This document shows, one piece after another, positions 30,639 to 39,569 of a DNA stretch of 64,000 bases. The DNA lies in the NCBI RefSeq assembly GCF_025231485.1, contig NZ_CP104003.1, forward strand, positions 496,001 through 560,000, read 5' to 3'. Both the position numbers and the translations under genes were made by a program. The stretch comes from Salinirubellus salinus (lineage in GTDB: Archaea > Halobacteriota > Halobacteria > Halobacteriales > Haloarculaceae). The notes below the pieces were generated by a model that saw nothing but the letters and a program-made list of their open reading frames with translations, searched no databases and had not been told where the DNA came from. Within the stretch, counting starts at the first letter, position 1, and each line of letters opens with the position of its first letter.

Positions 30639-32320
30639 GTCTGGAACGACCAGAGCGACCCGACAGCGGCGACCTCGTCGGCGTGACGGAGGACGGCATC
30701 GACTACGAGGCGCTCGAGGAACTGCTCGGCGACCTCGTCATCGGTCGCGAGAGCCACGTCAACGCGGAGGCGTTCGTCGTCCGACCGGACGAGGTCGCCA
30801 CCGCGCTCGGCACGCTCCGGAACGAGGCGGGCTTCGACCACCTCTCCTGTGTCACCGCACAGGAGTACGAGGACCGCTTCGAGTCCATCTACCACCTCCG
30901 GAAGTTCGACGAGCCGACCCACGAGGTCGGTCTCGTCGTGCCGACCGCGAAGGACGACCCGCGCAGCCAGTCCGGCAACTCGGTGTTCCGCACCGCCGAC
31001 TGGCACGAGCGCGAGGCCTACGACCTCGTCGGCATCCAGTACGACGACCACCCGGACCTCCGGCGCATCCTGTTGCCGGAGACGTGGCAGGGCCACCCGC
31101 TCGGGCTGGATTACAACCCCGAGAAGCCCCAGATCGTCACGCTCCGCGAGCACGCGAACCCGCTGGAGGAGGACCACCGTTCGGGCGAGAACAGCGACAC
31201 GATGTTCGTCAACATCGGGCCGCACCACCCCGCCACGCACGGTGTTCTGCACCTGAAGACGACGCTCGACGGCGAGCAGGTCGCGGACGTGGAACCGGAC
31301 ATCGGCTACCTCCACCGCTGTGAGGAGCAGATGTGCCAGCAGTCGACGTACCGTCACCAGATCATGCCGTACCCGGACCGCTGGGACTACATCTCGGCCG
31401 GCATCCTCAACGAGTGGGCGTACGCCCGCGCCGCCGAGGACATGGCCGACATCGAGGTCCCGGAGTACGCGCAGGTCATCCGGACGATGTCCGCCGAACT
31501 CTGCCGCATCGCGGCGCACCTGCTCGCGGTCGGCACGTTCGCGCTCGACGTCTACGGCGACTTCACGGCCATCTTCATGTACTCCACCCGGGACCGCGAG
31601 GTCGTCCAGAACATCCTCGAGGACCTCACGGGTCAGCGGCTGATGTTCAACTACCTCCGTCTCGGTGGCGTGGCGTGGGACCTCCCCGAGCCCCGCGAGG
31701 AGTTCTTCGAGAAGACGCGCGACTTCCTCGACGAGCTCCCCGGTCGGCTGGAGGAGTACCACGACATGATCACCTCGAACGAGATCTTCCAGATGCGGTG
31801 TGTCAACACCGGCGTCCTCTCGCCCGAGAAGGCCAAGTCGTACGGCGCGACCGGACCGGTCGCCCGTGGCTCGGGCATCGACTACGACCTCCGCCGCGAC
31901 GACCCGTACGGGTACTACGACGAACTCGACTGGGACGTCGTCACAGAGGACGGCTGTGACAACTACAGCCGGGTCCTCGTCCGGATGCGCGAGGTCGAGG
32001 AGAGCGCGAAGATCATCGAGCAGTGCGTGAACCTGCTCGAGGACTGGCCCGAGGAGGAGCGGACCATCCAGGCCAACGTCCCGCGCACCCTCAAGCCCGA
32101 CCCGGACACCGAGATCTACCGGGCGGTCGAGGCCGCGAAGGGTGAACTCGGCATCTACATGCGCTCGGACGGCACGGACAAGCCGGCGCGGTTCAAGATC
32201 CGGTCGCCGTGCTTCTCGAACCTGCAGACGCTCCCGGAGATGTCCGAGGGTGAATACGTGCCCGACCTCATCGCCTCGCTCGGCAGCCTCGACATCGTGC
32301 TCGGGGAGGTGGACCGGTGA
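30635..32320 (+). CDS. nuoCD: Complex I fused subunit C/D
   Basis: 561 residues. Residues 30-165 are NuoC (30-kDa subunit signature around ADWHEREAYDLVGI...DLRRILLPE, 121-149). From about residue 188 the NuoD (49-kDa) domain begins with NIGPHHPATHGVLH (193-206), followed by YLHRCEEQ, RTMSAELCRI and the C-terminal DIVLGEVDR. The HHPATHG loop lies at the quinone head-group site. C/D fusion is standard in haloarchaea as in enterobacteria. The end overlaps nuoH as GTGATG. Its large size and perfect motifs leave little doubt. Confidence 0.96.
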   Translation: MSLERPERPDSGDLVGVTEDGIDYEALEELLGDLVIGRESHVNAEAFVVRPDEVATALGTLRNEAGFDHLSCVTAQEYEDRFESIYHLRKFDEPTHEVGLVVPTAKDDPRSQSGNSVFRTADWHEREAYDLVGIQYDDHPDLRRILLPETWQGHPLGLDYNPEKPQIVTLREHANPLEEDHRSGENSDTMFVNIGPHHPATHGVLHLKTTLDGEQVADVEPDIGYLHRCEEQMCQQSTYRHQIMPYPDRWDYISAGILNEWAYARAAEDMADIEVPEYAQVIRTMSAELCRIAAHLLAVGTFALDVYGDFTAIFMYSTRDREVVQNILEDLTGQRLMFNYLRLGGVAWDLPEPREEFFEKTRDFLDELPGRLEEYHDMITSNEIFQMRCVNTGVLSPEKAKSYGATGPVARGSGIDYDLRRDDPYGYYDELDWDVVTEDGCDNYSRVLVRMREVEESAKIIEQCVNLLEDWPEEERTIQANVPRTLKPDPDTEIYRAVEAAKGELGIYMRSDGTDKPARFKIRSPCFSNLQTLPEMSEGEYVPDLIASLGSLDIVLGEVDR

Positions 32321-33402
32321 TGCCGGTCGACCCCGTGGTCGCACAGACCACCGTCGACACGCTCGGGAGCCTGCTCGGACTGGGCGAACTCAGCCCGCTC
32401 GAGGACTTCCTGCTCTCGTTCGTCGTGGCCGGTGGAATCGTCACGTTCCTGCTCACGCTCGTGGCGGTCTCCGGCATCTGGGGCAAGCGGAAGATCACGG
32501 CGGCGTTCACCGACCGCATCGCGGTCAACCGCATCGGACCGTTCGGCCTCCTCATCATCGTGGCCGACGCGGTGCGACTCCTCTCGAAGGAGCTCATCGT
32601 CCCCGAGGGCGTCGACCGTCCCGCGTGGGACATCGCCCCGTTCGTGATGGTGTCGAGCGCGCTGCTCGGCTTCGCCGTCATCCCGATGGGGAGCGGCATC
32701 CAGCTGGCCGACCCCGAGGTGGGACTGGCCTACGTCTTCGCGGTGGCGTCCATCGCGTCCGTCGGGCTCGTCATGGCCGGCTACTCCTCGAACAACAAGT
32801 ACTCGCTGCTCGGCGGCCTGCGCGCCGTCGCACAGAACCTCGCCTACGAGATTCCGCTCATCCTCACGGCTGCGTCGGTAGTCATCTTCGCCGGCACGCT
32901 CCAGATGAGCGGCATCGTCGAGGCGCAGAACGTGGCGCTCGTCGACCTCGGCGGTTTCGGCATCAAGTCCTGGTACGCGTTCGTGAACCCGTTCGCGTTC
33001 CTGCTGTTCATGGCGGCGAACCTCGCTGAGGTCGGCCGGAACCCGTTCGACATCCCGGAGGCACCGACCGAGATCGTCGCCGGGTGGCAGACCGAGTACT
33101 CCTCGGTCTACTTCGTGCTGGCGTACCTCTCCGAGTTCATCCACATCTTCCTCGGCGGGGCCATCATCACGACCATCTTCCTCGGCGGCCCGACGAGTCC
33201 CATCGTCGGCCTCGAGATCCTGCCCGGCTTCGTCTGGTTCGTCATCAAGATCCTGGCGGTGTACCTGTTCACCCAGTGGATGCGCTCGGCCATCCCGCGT
33301 GTCCGCATCGACCAGCTCATCGAGATCGGCTGGAAGGGGATGCTGGTGCTCTCGTTCGCGAACCTCGTGCTCACGGCGGTCATCGTGGGGCTGATAGTAT
33401 GA
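32320..33402 (+). CDS. nuoH: Complex I subunit H
   Basis: About 360 residues with eight to nine membrane helices. Conserved parts: ERK-like GKRKITAAFTDRIAVNRIGPFGLL, then ADAVRLLSKE in loop 1, ANLAEVGRNPFDIPEAPTEIVAGWQTEYS for the quinone-chamber loop and RIRVDQL-like VRIDQLIEIGWK near the end. It forms the quinone tunnel with NuoB and NuoCD. The start can be GTG 32317 or ATG 32320; the latter is used here. It overlaps nuoI by 4 bases. Confidence 0.95.
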   Translation: MPVDPVVAQTTVDTLGSLLGLGELSPLEDFLLSFVVAGGIVTFLLTLVAVSGIWGKRKITAAFTDRIAVNRIGPFGLLIIVADAVRLLSKELIVPEGVDRPAWDIAPFVMVSSALLGFAVIPMGSGIQLADPEVGLAYVFAVASIASVGLVMAGYSSNNKYSLLGGLRAVAQNLAYEIPLILTAASVVIFAGTLQMSGIVEAQNVALVDLGGFGIKSWYAFVNPFAFLLFMAANLAEVGRNPFDIPEAPTEIVAGWQTEYSSVYFVLAYLSEFIHIFLGGAIITTIFLGGPTSPIVGLEILPGFVWFVIKILAVYLFTQWMRSAIPRVRIDQLIEIGWKGMLVLSFANLVLTAVIVGLIV

Positions 33403-33860
33403 TCGGACTACTCAAATCGATGGCAACGACGATGAAACACGCGCTCGACGGGAACACGTTCACCGTGGAGTACCCGGAGACGGCCCCCGAGGTCAGTCCC
33501 CGGTTCCGCGGTGTCCACAAGTTCTCCCAGGAGCGCTGCATCTGGTGTCGCCAGTGCGAGAACGTCTGTCCGAACGACACCATCCAGATCGTCACGGACG
33601 ACCAGCGCAACGGCGAGCAGTACAACCTCCACATCGGCCAGTGTATCTACTGCCGGCTGTGCGAGGAGGTCTGCCCCGTCGACGCCATCCTGCTCACGCA
33701 GAACTTCGAGTTCACGGCGGACACCAAGGACGAGTTCGCCTACAACATGGAGCAGCTGAAGAACGTCCCCTGGTACAAGGACATCGACCCGCTCGCCTCC
33801 CGCGAGCCCGACCGCGGTGCGTGGATCGGGGAGGGTGAGGGGGAAGTGGACTACCAGTAG
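33399..33860 (+). CDS. nuoI: Complex I subunit I (two 4Fe-4S clusters)
   Basis: 153 residues. Two ferredoxin motifs bind N6a and N6b: C47, C50, C53, C57 (CIWCRQCENVCP) and C82, C85, C88, C92 (CIYCRLCEEVCP), with the order completed by proline after the fourth cysteine. It relays electrons to N2. The C-terminal acidic tail is haloarchaeal. It is the last gene of the first Complex I block: in other haloarchaea nuoJ follows at once, whereas here the sequence runs into a T-rich stretch (TTTTCTCG) and strong hairpins before unrelated genes. Confidence 0.96.
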   Translation: MIGLLKSMATTMKHALDGNTFTVEYPETAPEVSPRFRGVHKFSQERCIWCRQCENVCPNDTIQIVTDDQRNGEQYNLHIGQCIYCRLCEEVCPVDAILLTQNFEFTADTKDEFAYNMEQLKNVPWYKDIDPLASREPDRGAWIGEGEGEVDYQ

Positions 33861-33881
33861 ACGACCAAACTTTTCTCGTCG

Positions 33882-33963
33882 GGTTCGCGCGAAGCGCGAA
33901 CCGCTCTCTGCTCGCGGGCGCGCAGCGCCCGCTCGCATGGTACGTGGTGGCTCCGCCACCACG
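33882..33963 (+). repeat. Three consecutive perfect GC-rich triloop hairpins
   Basis: Right behind nuoI: stem GGTTCGCGC with loop GAA (33882-33902), stem GCGGGCGC with loop GCA (33914-33932), and stem CGTGGTGGC with loop TCC (33943-33963). All stems are perfect, 8-9 pairs, with 3-base loops. A weaker CGCGGC/GCCGCG pair lies at 33991-34014. They could end or process the first nuo transcript. No gene is seen in 33861-34088. Confidence 0.65.
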
Positions 33964-34088
33964 CTCCTCGAAAACCTTGGATTCAGAACGCGCGGCTCGC
34001 TGGCGCTCGCCGCGGGTAGCTACACTCGACTGCCCCAGCACCGCTACCGCACCGGAGATTTATCAAGGAGAGCGCAGCATCCGAGAGT

Positions 34089-35018
34089 ATGCCCCTCCGT
34101 GTTGCCCTCCGCCTCCTGGACGACCGGTACGACGGCCAGCCAGCCGTGTGGCTCGTCGGCCTCGCGTTCGGTCTCGTCCTCGGCGCGGGCTACGCCCTGC
34201 TGTTCGTCGTCGACTCGCCCGTCACGAACGCCGTCGGCTACGCCGCGTTCGTCCTGCTCGTCGCTCCACTGTTCGGCGCGGCGCTCTGGCCGTACGCGCG
34301 GGGTGAGCCGCCCGGATCGCTCCGGACCCTCGTGCGCGACTCGCTCCAGCGGTACCCCCGCCTGCTCGGTGCCCGCGTGGCCTACACGCTCCTGTTGCTC
34401 GCGGCCGCCCTCGCGCTCGTGTCGCTCGCAGGCGTGCTGGCGACGCTCGCGTCCGCCGGGAACTACCTGCTCGGCGGCGGCGCGACGACGCTGGGTGAGC
34501 GCGCGGCGACGGGGACGGCCGCCCTCGTCGCTGCCGCGCTGGTACTTGTCGGTCTGAGCGTCGCTCGTGTGCTGTTCGGTTTCCTCGACGCGGCCGCGCT
34601 CGAGCGAGGGACCATCCGCGGGGTGCTGGACGAGGCACTCTCGGCGGTCCTGCGCGCACCGGGTCGCGTCGTGGCCGCCACGGCTGGCCTCGCCGTCTAC
34701 CGCGTCGGGGTCCCGCTCGTCTTCTACTTCTTCGTCGCCACGAACGTCGACACGTACCGGTTCGTCGAGCGAGCGTTCCAGAGTCCACGGCTGGCCATCG
34801 TCCCGCCCGACGCCCCGTCGTACGCCTCGGCGCCCGACCCATCACTCGCCCCCGAACTGCTGGCCGGCCTCGTGCTCGTCGACGTGCTGGTCACGACGGC
34901 CGTCTGGCCGGTGGCGCTCGGGTACCACTTCACGCTGTTCGAGACGATCCGGGCCCACCGTGCCGAGGACGACAGAGAGACGGCGTCGGCGCCGTCGACG
35001 GCGCCCGAGGCTCAGTAG
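34089..35018 (+). CDS. 309-aa multi-span membrane protein, unknown
   Basis: Six to seven hydrophobic helices rich in Ala, Leu and Val, a ARVAYTLLLLAAALALVSL helix and an FYFFVATN segment ahead of an outer loop of about 60 residues, and an acidic tail. Similar multi-span proteins are widespread in haloarchaea and sometimes resemble glycerophosphoryl-diester-type membrane domains, but I cannot name this one. It lies inside the gap that splits the Complex I genes and converges with the next gene, overlapping it by 7 bases at the stop codons. No Complex I motif is present. Confidence 0.65.
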   Translation: MPLRVALRLLDDRYDGQPAVWLVGLAFGLVLGAGYALLFVVDSPVTNAVGYAAFVLLVAPLFGAALWPYARGEPPGSLRTLVRDSLQRYPRLLGARVAYTLLLLAAALALVSLAGVLATLASAGNYLLGGGATTLGERAATGTAALVAAALVLVGLSVARVLFGFLDAAALERGTIRGVLDEALSAVLRAPGRVVAATAGLAVYRVGVPLVFYFFVATNVDTYRFVERAFQSPRLAIVPPDAPSYASAPDPSLAPELLAGLVLVDVLVTTAVWPVALGYHFTLFETIRAHRAEDDRETASAPSTAPEAQ

Positions 35019-35947
35019 TGCAGGAGGTCAGCGAGCAACTGCTGCAGCGTCGGTGACGCGCCTGCGGGCTGGCGTACCTCCGCGGTGCCGTACTGGTCCA
35101 CGCGCGTCTCCACCTCGTACTCGACGGTCTCCTGCCCGAAGGTCTCGCCCGCCTCACGCGGGGGCACGTCGTAGCGGAGGACGCGCCGTTCGCGGATGGT
35201 CCGGAGCCGGCCCGTCTCCGCGTCGACGGTGACGCTGATGCGACTGCCGTCGAGCAGTTCGGCGCCGAACGGTATGGGCCGCGTCTCGAAGTGCTGGTCG
35301 GCCTCGTCGATGACGTAGGTGCGGGTGCCGTTCGACCGGTCGGCGACCCGCCACGAGGCGTCGTGGGGGACGAACACGTCGCCGTAGAGTTCGCGGACGT
35401 TCTCGCGCGCTACGTCCGCGGCCCGGTTCGGGTCGACGAACCGCGGCGGAGCGTTCGAGTCGGGTCCGTACACCGTCGCGTTCGCGTCCGCACCGACCCC
35501 CACCTCGCTGACGAAACCCCCGTCCGTGTGGTATATCACGGTCCGTCCCGGCCGTTCGAGGATGCCTGCGTGGAGGAACGCCCCGAACGAGTGGAACTGC
35601 GTCGAGCGGTTCACGGGGTCGCTCCTGCCCGGCGTCGCGTAGGTGTCGTAGACCGCGAGGTGCTGTTTCTCGGAGAACTCACGCAGGTGCGTGTACTCGG
35701 CGTGGAGGTCGCGGTCACCCGTGTCGTCGACGACGTACACGCGCGTGACGAGGCGGTGGTCGAGGACGTTCAGCAGACGCCCGGACTGCTGGACCACCTC
35801 GCGCGGCGGCTGGTCCGTGTCGACGGTGGTCTCCCCCGCCGGATACGGGGCCCCGACGTCGGCGATGCGGACGCCCGCGGTGATACCACCGAGCGCGAGG
35901 CAGACGAGCAGGACGGCGACGACCTGCCGCGAGGTTGGGCGGTTCAT
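35012..35947 (-). CDS. 311-aa secreted or anchored protein, unknown
   Basis: An N-terminal hydrophobic segment (VVAVLLVCLALGGITAGV, about residues 9-26) acts as a signal or anchor; the residue before the cysteine does not fit a lipobox. The outer domain is strand-rich and acidic, with a repeated pattern of short VxVDDTG and TVDAETGRLRTIRERR strands near residues 235-255 that recall PepSY-like beta folds, though this is weak. Its start overlaps the end of the next lipoprotein gene by 4 bases, so the two form an operon opposite to the nuo genes. Confidence 0.6.
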   Translation of the reverse strand: MNRPTSRQVVAVLLVCLALGGITAGVRIADVGAPYPAGETTVDTDQPPREVVQQSGRLLNVLDHRLVTRVYVVDDTGDRDLHAEYTHLREFSEKQHLAVYDTYATPGRSDPVNRSTQFHSFGAFLHAGILERPGRTVIYHTDGGFVSEVGVGADANATVYGPDSNAPPRFVDPNRAADVARENVRELYGDVFVPHDASWRVADRSNGTRTYVIDEADQHFETRPIPFGAELLDGSRISVTVDAETGRLRTIRERRVLRYDVPPREAGETFGQETVEYEVETRVDQYGTAEVRQPAGASPTLQQLLADLLHY

Positions 35948-36432
35948 CCGTCCTCCGTCGCCGTCCCGTCGGCCGTCGGCCGAGGTGTCGGGGTGGGTGT
36001 GGGCTGCTCCTCGGCCCGGTAGACGTCGAGCGAGACGGAGTTCTCGCCGTCGGGGCCGGTCCAGACGACCCGGACGTCGCCACGGGACGGGGCGGGGACG
36101 CGGATCTCGTCGCCGACGCCGACCGGGAACGACTGGGTGGCCCCCCCGTCGTCGGAGTCGTCCGCTCGGACGTCGGTCCCGGCCCAGAGGCGCGAGTTCG
36201 CGCGCTCGTCTCGCGGGTCGACTCTGACCACGAGGGCGCCGGTGTTCTCGGCGGTGAACTCGTTACCGGCGGCGTGTCGAACGCGGTAGGCCGAGTCCCC
36301 GGGGAGATACTCGTACTCGGCTCGGAGCTGTGGTTCGTTGGCGTTCGCGCCGGGAGTCCGTGGACTGCCACGGAGGGGTAGACAGCCGGCGAGGGCTGCG
36401 GACCCGGCGGCGAGGAGGGCGCGACGGTCCAT
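35944..36432 (-). CDS. Tat lipoprotein with type IV pilin-like outer domain
   Basis: 162 residues. A twin-arginine-like start MDRRALLAAGSAAL leads to the lipobox LAGC (C17). The outer part has segments VRHAAGNEFTAENTGALVVRVD and GDEIRVP...GDVRVVWTG that resemble the C-terminal half of haloarchaeal pilin_N-type proteins (beta sandwich with a closing VWTG strand), followed by a Thr/Pro-rich tail with TPTPTPRPT. It is probably a surface lipoprotein with a pilin-like module and O-glycosylated tail. It is encoded divergently from nuoJ, 160 bases away, and likely shares a regulatory region with it. Confidence 0.68.
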   Translation of the reverse strand: MDRRALLAAGSAALAGCLPLRGSPRTPGANANEPQLRAEYEYLPGDSAYRVRHAAGNEFTAENTGALVVRVDPRDERANSRLWAGTDVRADDSDDGGATQSFPVGVGDEIRVPAPSRGDVRVVWTGPDGENSVSLDVYRAEEQPTPTPTPRPTADGTATEDG

Positions 36433-36592
36433 GCGGTGGACACCCTCCGGTTCGTGAAAGTCCTGTGGGTCGATACGTGCGCTGGGACGGTGTGGACGGG
36501 CCCACGACGGGGAGAGTGAGGCTGTTTTCGGCCGCCCGCACGCACGCGGGAAACAGCAAGCTTGAAACCGATTCTCCGTAAGGTGGTACGTA

Positions 36593-36865
36593 ATGGCTCT
36601 ACTGGAGACACTGACGTTCGCGCTGTTCGCGCTGGTGACGGCCGGCAGCAGCCTGGGCGTCGTGTTGGTCCGGGACGTCTGGCACGCGGCCCTGTTGTTG
36701 GGCGTGGCGCTGACCAGCGTCGCCGTCCACTACGTGATGCTCCGCGCGGAGTTCCTCGCGGCGATGCAGATACTGGTGTACGTGGGTGGGGTACTCATCC
36801 TCATCACGTTCGCCGTGATGCTCGTCCGTGAGCAGGGCCCCGAGACGGAGGTGACCCGCGCGTGA
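36593..36865 (+). CDS. nuoJ1: Complex I subunit J, N-terminal part
   Basis: 90 residues, three membrane helices. The VVLVRDVWHAALLLGVALTSVAVHYVML and QILVYVGGVLILITFAVML segments are the first helices of NuoJ, including the helix-3 pi-bulge region with YVGG. In haloarchaea NuoJ is split into two adjacent genes. It ends in a GTGA overlap with nuoJ2. This gene needs its own promoter here because nuoI is 2.7 kb away. The upstream stretch has GCAAGCTTGAAACC (36556-36569), perhaps containing it. Confidence 0.93.
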   Translation: MALLETLTFALFALVTAGSSLGVVLVRDVWHAALLLGVALTSVAVHYVMLRAEFLAAMQILVYVGGVLILITFAVMLVREQGPETEVTRA

Positions 36866-37212
36866 CGACGCGCCCCCGACTCGAACGGAACAAGCGACAG
36901 GCCGTCGGCCTGCTCGCGTTTGTCCTGTTCGGCGTCCTCTCGGCGGTGTTCCTCGCCGCCGAGTTCGGAACCCCGGCCGGCTTCCCCGGCGAGGGTTCCA
37001 TCACCGCCTCCATCGGGTACGCGATGTTCAACCTCGCAGGCGGCGCGTTCGACGCCGAGGGGTTCCTCATCGTCTTCCTGGTCATCGCGCTGGTACTGGA
37101 CGCGGCGCTCGACGCCGCTGTGATGCTCGGCAGCCGCGAGACGGAGGAGGGAGGGTTCCTCCCCCTGACCGACGGCGGCAAGGACGACGAACGGAAGGGG
37201 GGTGACCGCTGA
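36862..37212 (+). CDS. nuoJ2: Complex I subunit J, C-terminal part
   Basis: 116 residues with a GTG start overlapping nuoJ1 and a stop overlapping nuoK (TGATG). Two hydrophobic helices (about 14-33 and 68-92) match helices 4 and 5 of NuoJ; SITASIGYAMFNLAGGAFDAEGFLIVFLV is the outer loop and last helix. The tail is charged. It forms part of the proton path with NuoK in the membrane arm. Confidence 0.88.
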   Translation: MTTRPRLERNKRQAVGLLAFVLFGVLSAVFLAAEFGTPAGFPGEGSITASIGYAMFNLAGGAFDAEGFLIVFLVIALVLDAALDAAVMLGSRETEEGGFLPLTDGGKDDERKGGDR

Positions 37213-37517
37213 TGGCGGTCCCGACCGAGTACTACCTCGTCCTCTCGGCGGCCGTGTTCTGTATCGGCCTGTTCGGCATCCTCACGCGACGGAACGCGCT
37301 GATGTTCCTGATGAGCGTGGAGCTGATGTTGAACGCCGCGAACATCAACCTCGTCGCGTTCTCGTTCATGCACGGGAACCTCACGGGACAGGTGTTCAGC
37401 CTGTTCACGATGGCGCTGGCGGCGGCCGAGGTGGCCGTCGGCATCGGCATCATCCTCGTGCTCTACCGCAACTTCGAGGACGTCGACGTGACCAAGGCGA
37501 CGACTCTGAGGTGGTAA
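37212..37517 (+). CDS. nuoK: Complex I subunit K
   Basis: 101 residues, the standard length. Three helices; the conserved glutamates for proton movement lie in SVELMLNAANIN and ALAAAEVAVGIGI. The opening YYLVLSAAVFCIGLFGILTRRNALMFLM and the ending ILYRNFEDVDVTKA-like segment are typical of NuoK. The gene is packed between nuoJ2 (1-base overlap) and nuoL (3 bases later). Confidence 0.96.
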   Translation: MAVPTEYYLVLSAAVFCIGLFGILTRRNALMFLMSVELMLNAANINLVAFSFMHGNLTGQVFSLFTMALAAAEVAVGIGIILVLYRNFEDVDVTKATTLRW

Positions 37518-37520
37518 ACT

Positions 37521-39569
37521 ATGGCAGAAGGAATCTTCGCGTTCGTCCCGGCTATCGCCGCGTTGCCGTTCGTCTCGTTCCTGCTCGCGCTCGTCGCGGG
37601 CAAGTACCTCCCCAAGCGCGGTGCCATCGCCGGCATCGCGGCGATGACGGGGTCACTCATCATCTCGGTGCTCGCACTCCTCTCGGTGGCCGGTATCATC
37701 GGTGAACCGGGCATCAGTCAGGAGGTGCTCTACCAGTGGACGATCGGACAGGGGACGTTCGACCTCCACTTCGGCATCCTCGTCGACCAGCTCTCGGCGC
37801 TGATGCTGGTCATCGTCTCGCTCGTCTCGCTGCTGGTCCACGTGTTCTCTCTGGGCTACATGAACGACGAGGGCGAGACCGGCCTCCCGCGGTACTACGC
37901 CGAACTCGGCTTCTTCTCGGGGTCGATGCTGGCGTTCGTGATGGCCGACAACCTCCTGATGGCGTTCATGTTCTTCGAACTCGTCGGGCTGGCGTCGTAC
38001 CTGCTCATCGGCTTCTGGTTCCGCGGGCCGTCGCCGCCGTCGGCCGCGAAGAAGGCGTTCCTCGTCACCCGCTTCGGTGACTACTTCTTCCTCATCGGCG
38101 TGATCGCCGTCTTCGCCACGTTCGGCACCGCCGGGTTCGCCGGCAGCGAGGGGTTCCCCCACCTCGCCGAACAGGCGCTGAACGGCGAGCACTCGGTGAC
38201 CACGTTCTTCGGCCTCGGTGAACAGGCGTGGTTCACCGTCGTGGGCCTGCTCGTCCTCGGTGGCGTGATGGGCAAGTCCGCGCAGTTCCCGTTCCACACG
38301 TGGCTCCCGGACGCGATGGAGGGTCCGACCCCCGTCTCGGCGCTCATCCACGCCGCGACGATGGTCGCCGCCGGCGTCTACCTCGTCGCCCGGATGTACG
38401 GCTTCTACGCGGTCTCCCCGACGGCACTCGCCGTCATCGCGTTCGTGGGTGGGTTCACCGCCCTGTTCGCGGCGACGATGGGCGTCGTCAAGGAGGAGAT
38501 CAAGCAGGTGCTCGCGTACTCCACCATCAGCCAGTACGGCTACATCATGCTCGCGCTGGGGACGGGTGGCTACATCGCGGGCGTCTTCCACCTCACCACG
38601 CACGCCATCTTCAAGGCACTCCTGTTCCTCGGGGCTGGCTCGGTCATCATCGCGATGCACCACAACGAGGACATGTGGGACATGGGTGGGCTGAAGGACA
38701 AGATGCCGGTGACCTACTACGCGTTCCTCTCCGGGTCGCTGGCGCTCGCGGGCATCATCCCGTTCTCCGGCTTCTGGTCGAAGGACGAGGTGCTGTTCGA
38801 GGCGCTCATCCACGGCCTCGGCAGCCCGCTCCTGCTCGGCGCGTGGGCGATGGGCCTGCTCGCTGTCTTCTTCACCGGCTTCTACACCTTCCGGATGGTG
38901 CTGCTCACCTTCCACGGTGAACCCCGGTCGGACACCGCGCGTGACCCGCACGGCGTCCGCTGGAACGTGAAGGGGCCGCTCGCGGTGCTCGGGACCCTCG
39001 CCGCGGTCGTCGGCGTCATCAACCTCGTGCCCGTCGAGAAGTTGACGGGGGCGAACATCGACTTCCTGCACGACTTCCTGAACGCGGACTCGGCGAACGC
39101 GGCGTTCGTCGGCTTCCACCACTACGAGGTCCTGCTGGAGGAACAGGCCGGCATCGCACCGTCCTACATCGGTGGGGAGATAACCACGCTGCTCGCGTCG
39201 GCCGCGCTCTCGCTCGGTCTGGCGCTCGCGGGTGCGGGCCTCGCGTTCGCGCTCTACCGCGGTCCCGAGCCCGAGCGTCACACGGAGAAACTCGGTTCGG
39301 TCAGAGACTTGCTCTTCAACAACTACTACCAGGACGAGTATCAGGTCTGGCTGGCACAGGACGTCGGCGTGGGCATCGCCCGCGTCGCCGACCGGTTCGA
39401 CCAGGGGGTCGTCGACGGGGCGGTGAACTTCGTCTCCTCCGTCTCCCTGTTCTCCGGTGACCGCCTGCGGCGCATCCAGACCGGCATCGTGTCCAACTAC
39501 GCGGCCCTCGTCACCCTGGGGCTCGTACTGCTGCTGGTGGCGTTCGGCGTCACCGGGGGGTGGTTCTAG
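37521..39569 (+). CDS. nuoL: Complex I subunit L (proton pump)
   Basis: 682 residues, about 16 helices. Antiporter-like core with MFFELVGLASYLLIGFWF (functional glutamate), FPFHTWLPDAMEGPTPVSALIHAATMVAAGVYL, AYSTISQYGYIMLALGTGG and FSGFWSKDEVLF. The long lateral helix HL expected in NuoL is represented by the C-terminal region after residue 550, which includes LLFNNYYQDEYQVWLAQDVG. One base separates it from nuoM. It is one of three homologous proton-pumping subunits. Confidence 0.96.
   Translation: MAEGIFAFVPAIAALPFVSFLLALVAGKYLPKRGAIAGIAAMTGSLIISVLALLSVAGIIGEPGISQEVLYQWTIGQGTFDLHFGILVDQLSALMLVIVSLVSLLVHVFSLGYMNDEGETGLPRYYAELGFFSGSMLAFVMADNLLMAFMFFELVGLASYLLIGFWFRGPSPPSAAKKAFLVTRFGDYFFLIGVIAVFATFGTAGFAGSEGFPHLAEQALNGEHSVTTFFGLGEQAWFTVVGLLVLGGVMGKSAQFPFHTWLPDAMEGPTPVSALIHAATMVAAGVYLVARMYGFYAVSPTALAVIAFVGGFTALFAATMGVVKEEIKQVLAYSTISQYGYIMLALGTGGYIAGVFHLTTHAIFKALLFLGAGSVIIAMHHNEDMWDMGGLKDKMPVTYYAFLSGSLALAGIIPFSGFWSKDEVLFEALIHGLGSPLLLGAWAMGLLAVFFTGFYTFRMVLLTFHGEPRSDTARDPHGVRWNVKGPLAVLGTLAAVVGVINLVPVEKLTGANIDFLHDFLNADSANAAFVGFHHYEVLLEEQAGIAPSYIGGEITTLLASAALSLGLALAGAGLAFALYRGPEPERHTEKLGSVRDLLFNNYYQDEYQVWLAQDVGVGIARVADRFDQGVVDGAVNFVSSVSLFSGDRLRRIQTGIVSNYAALVTLGLVLLLVAFGVTGGWF

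Noticed and set aside
33861-34088. A transposon remnant as the source of the hairpins after nuoI
   Set aside because: The three stems differ in sequence, there is no target duplication I can recognise, and no transposase fragment lies nearby.
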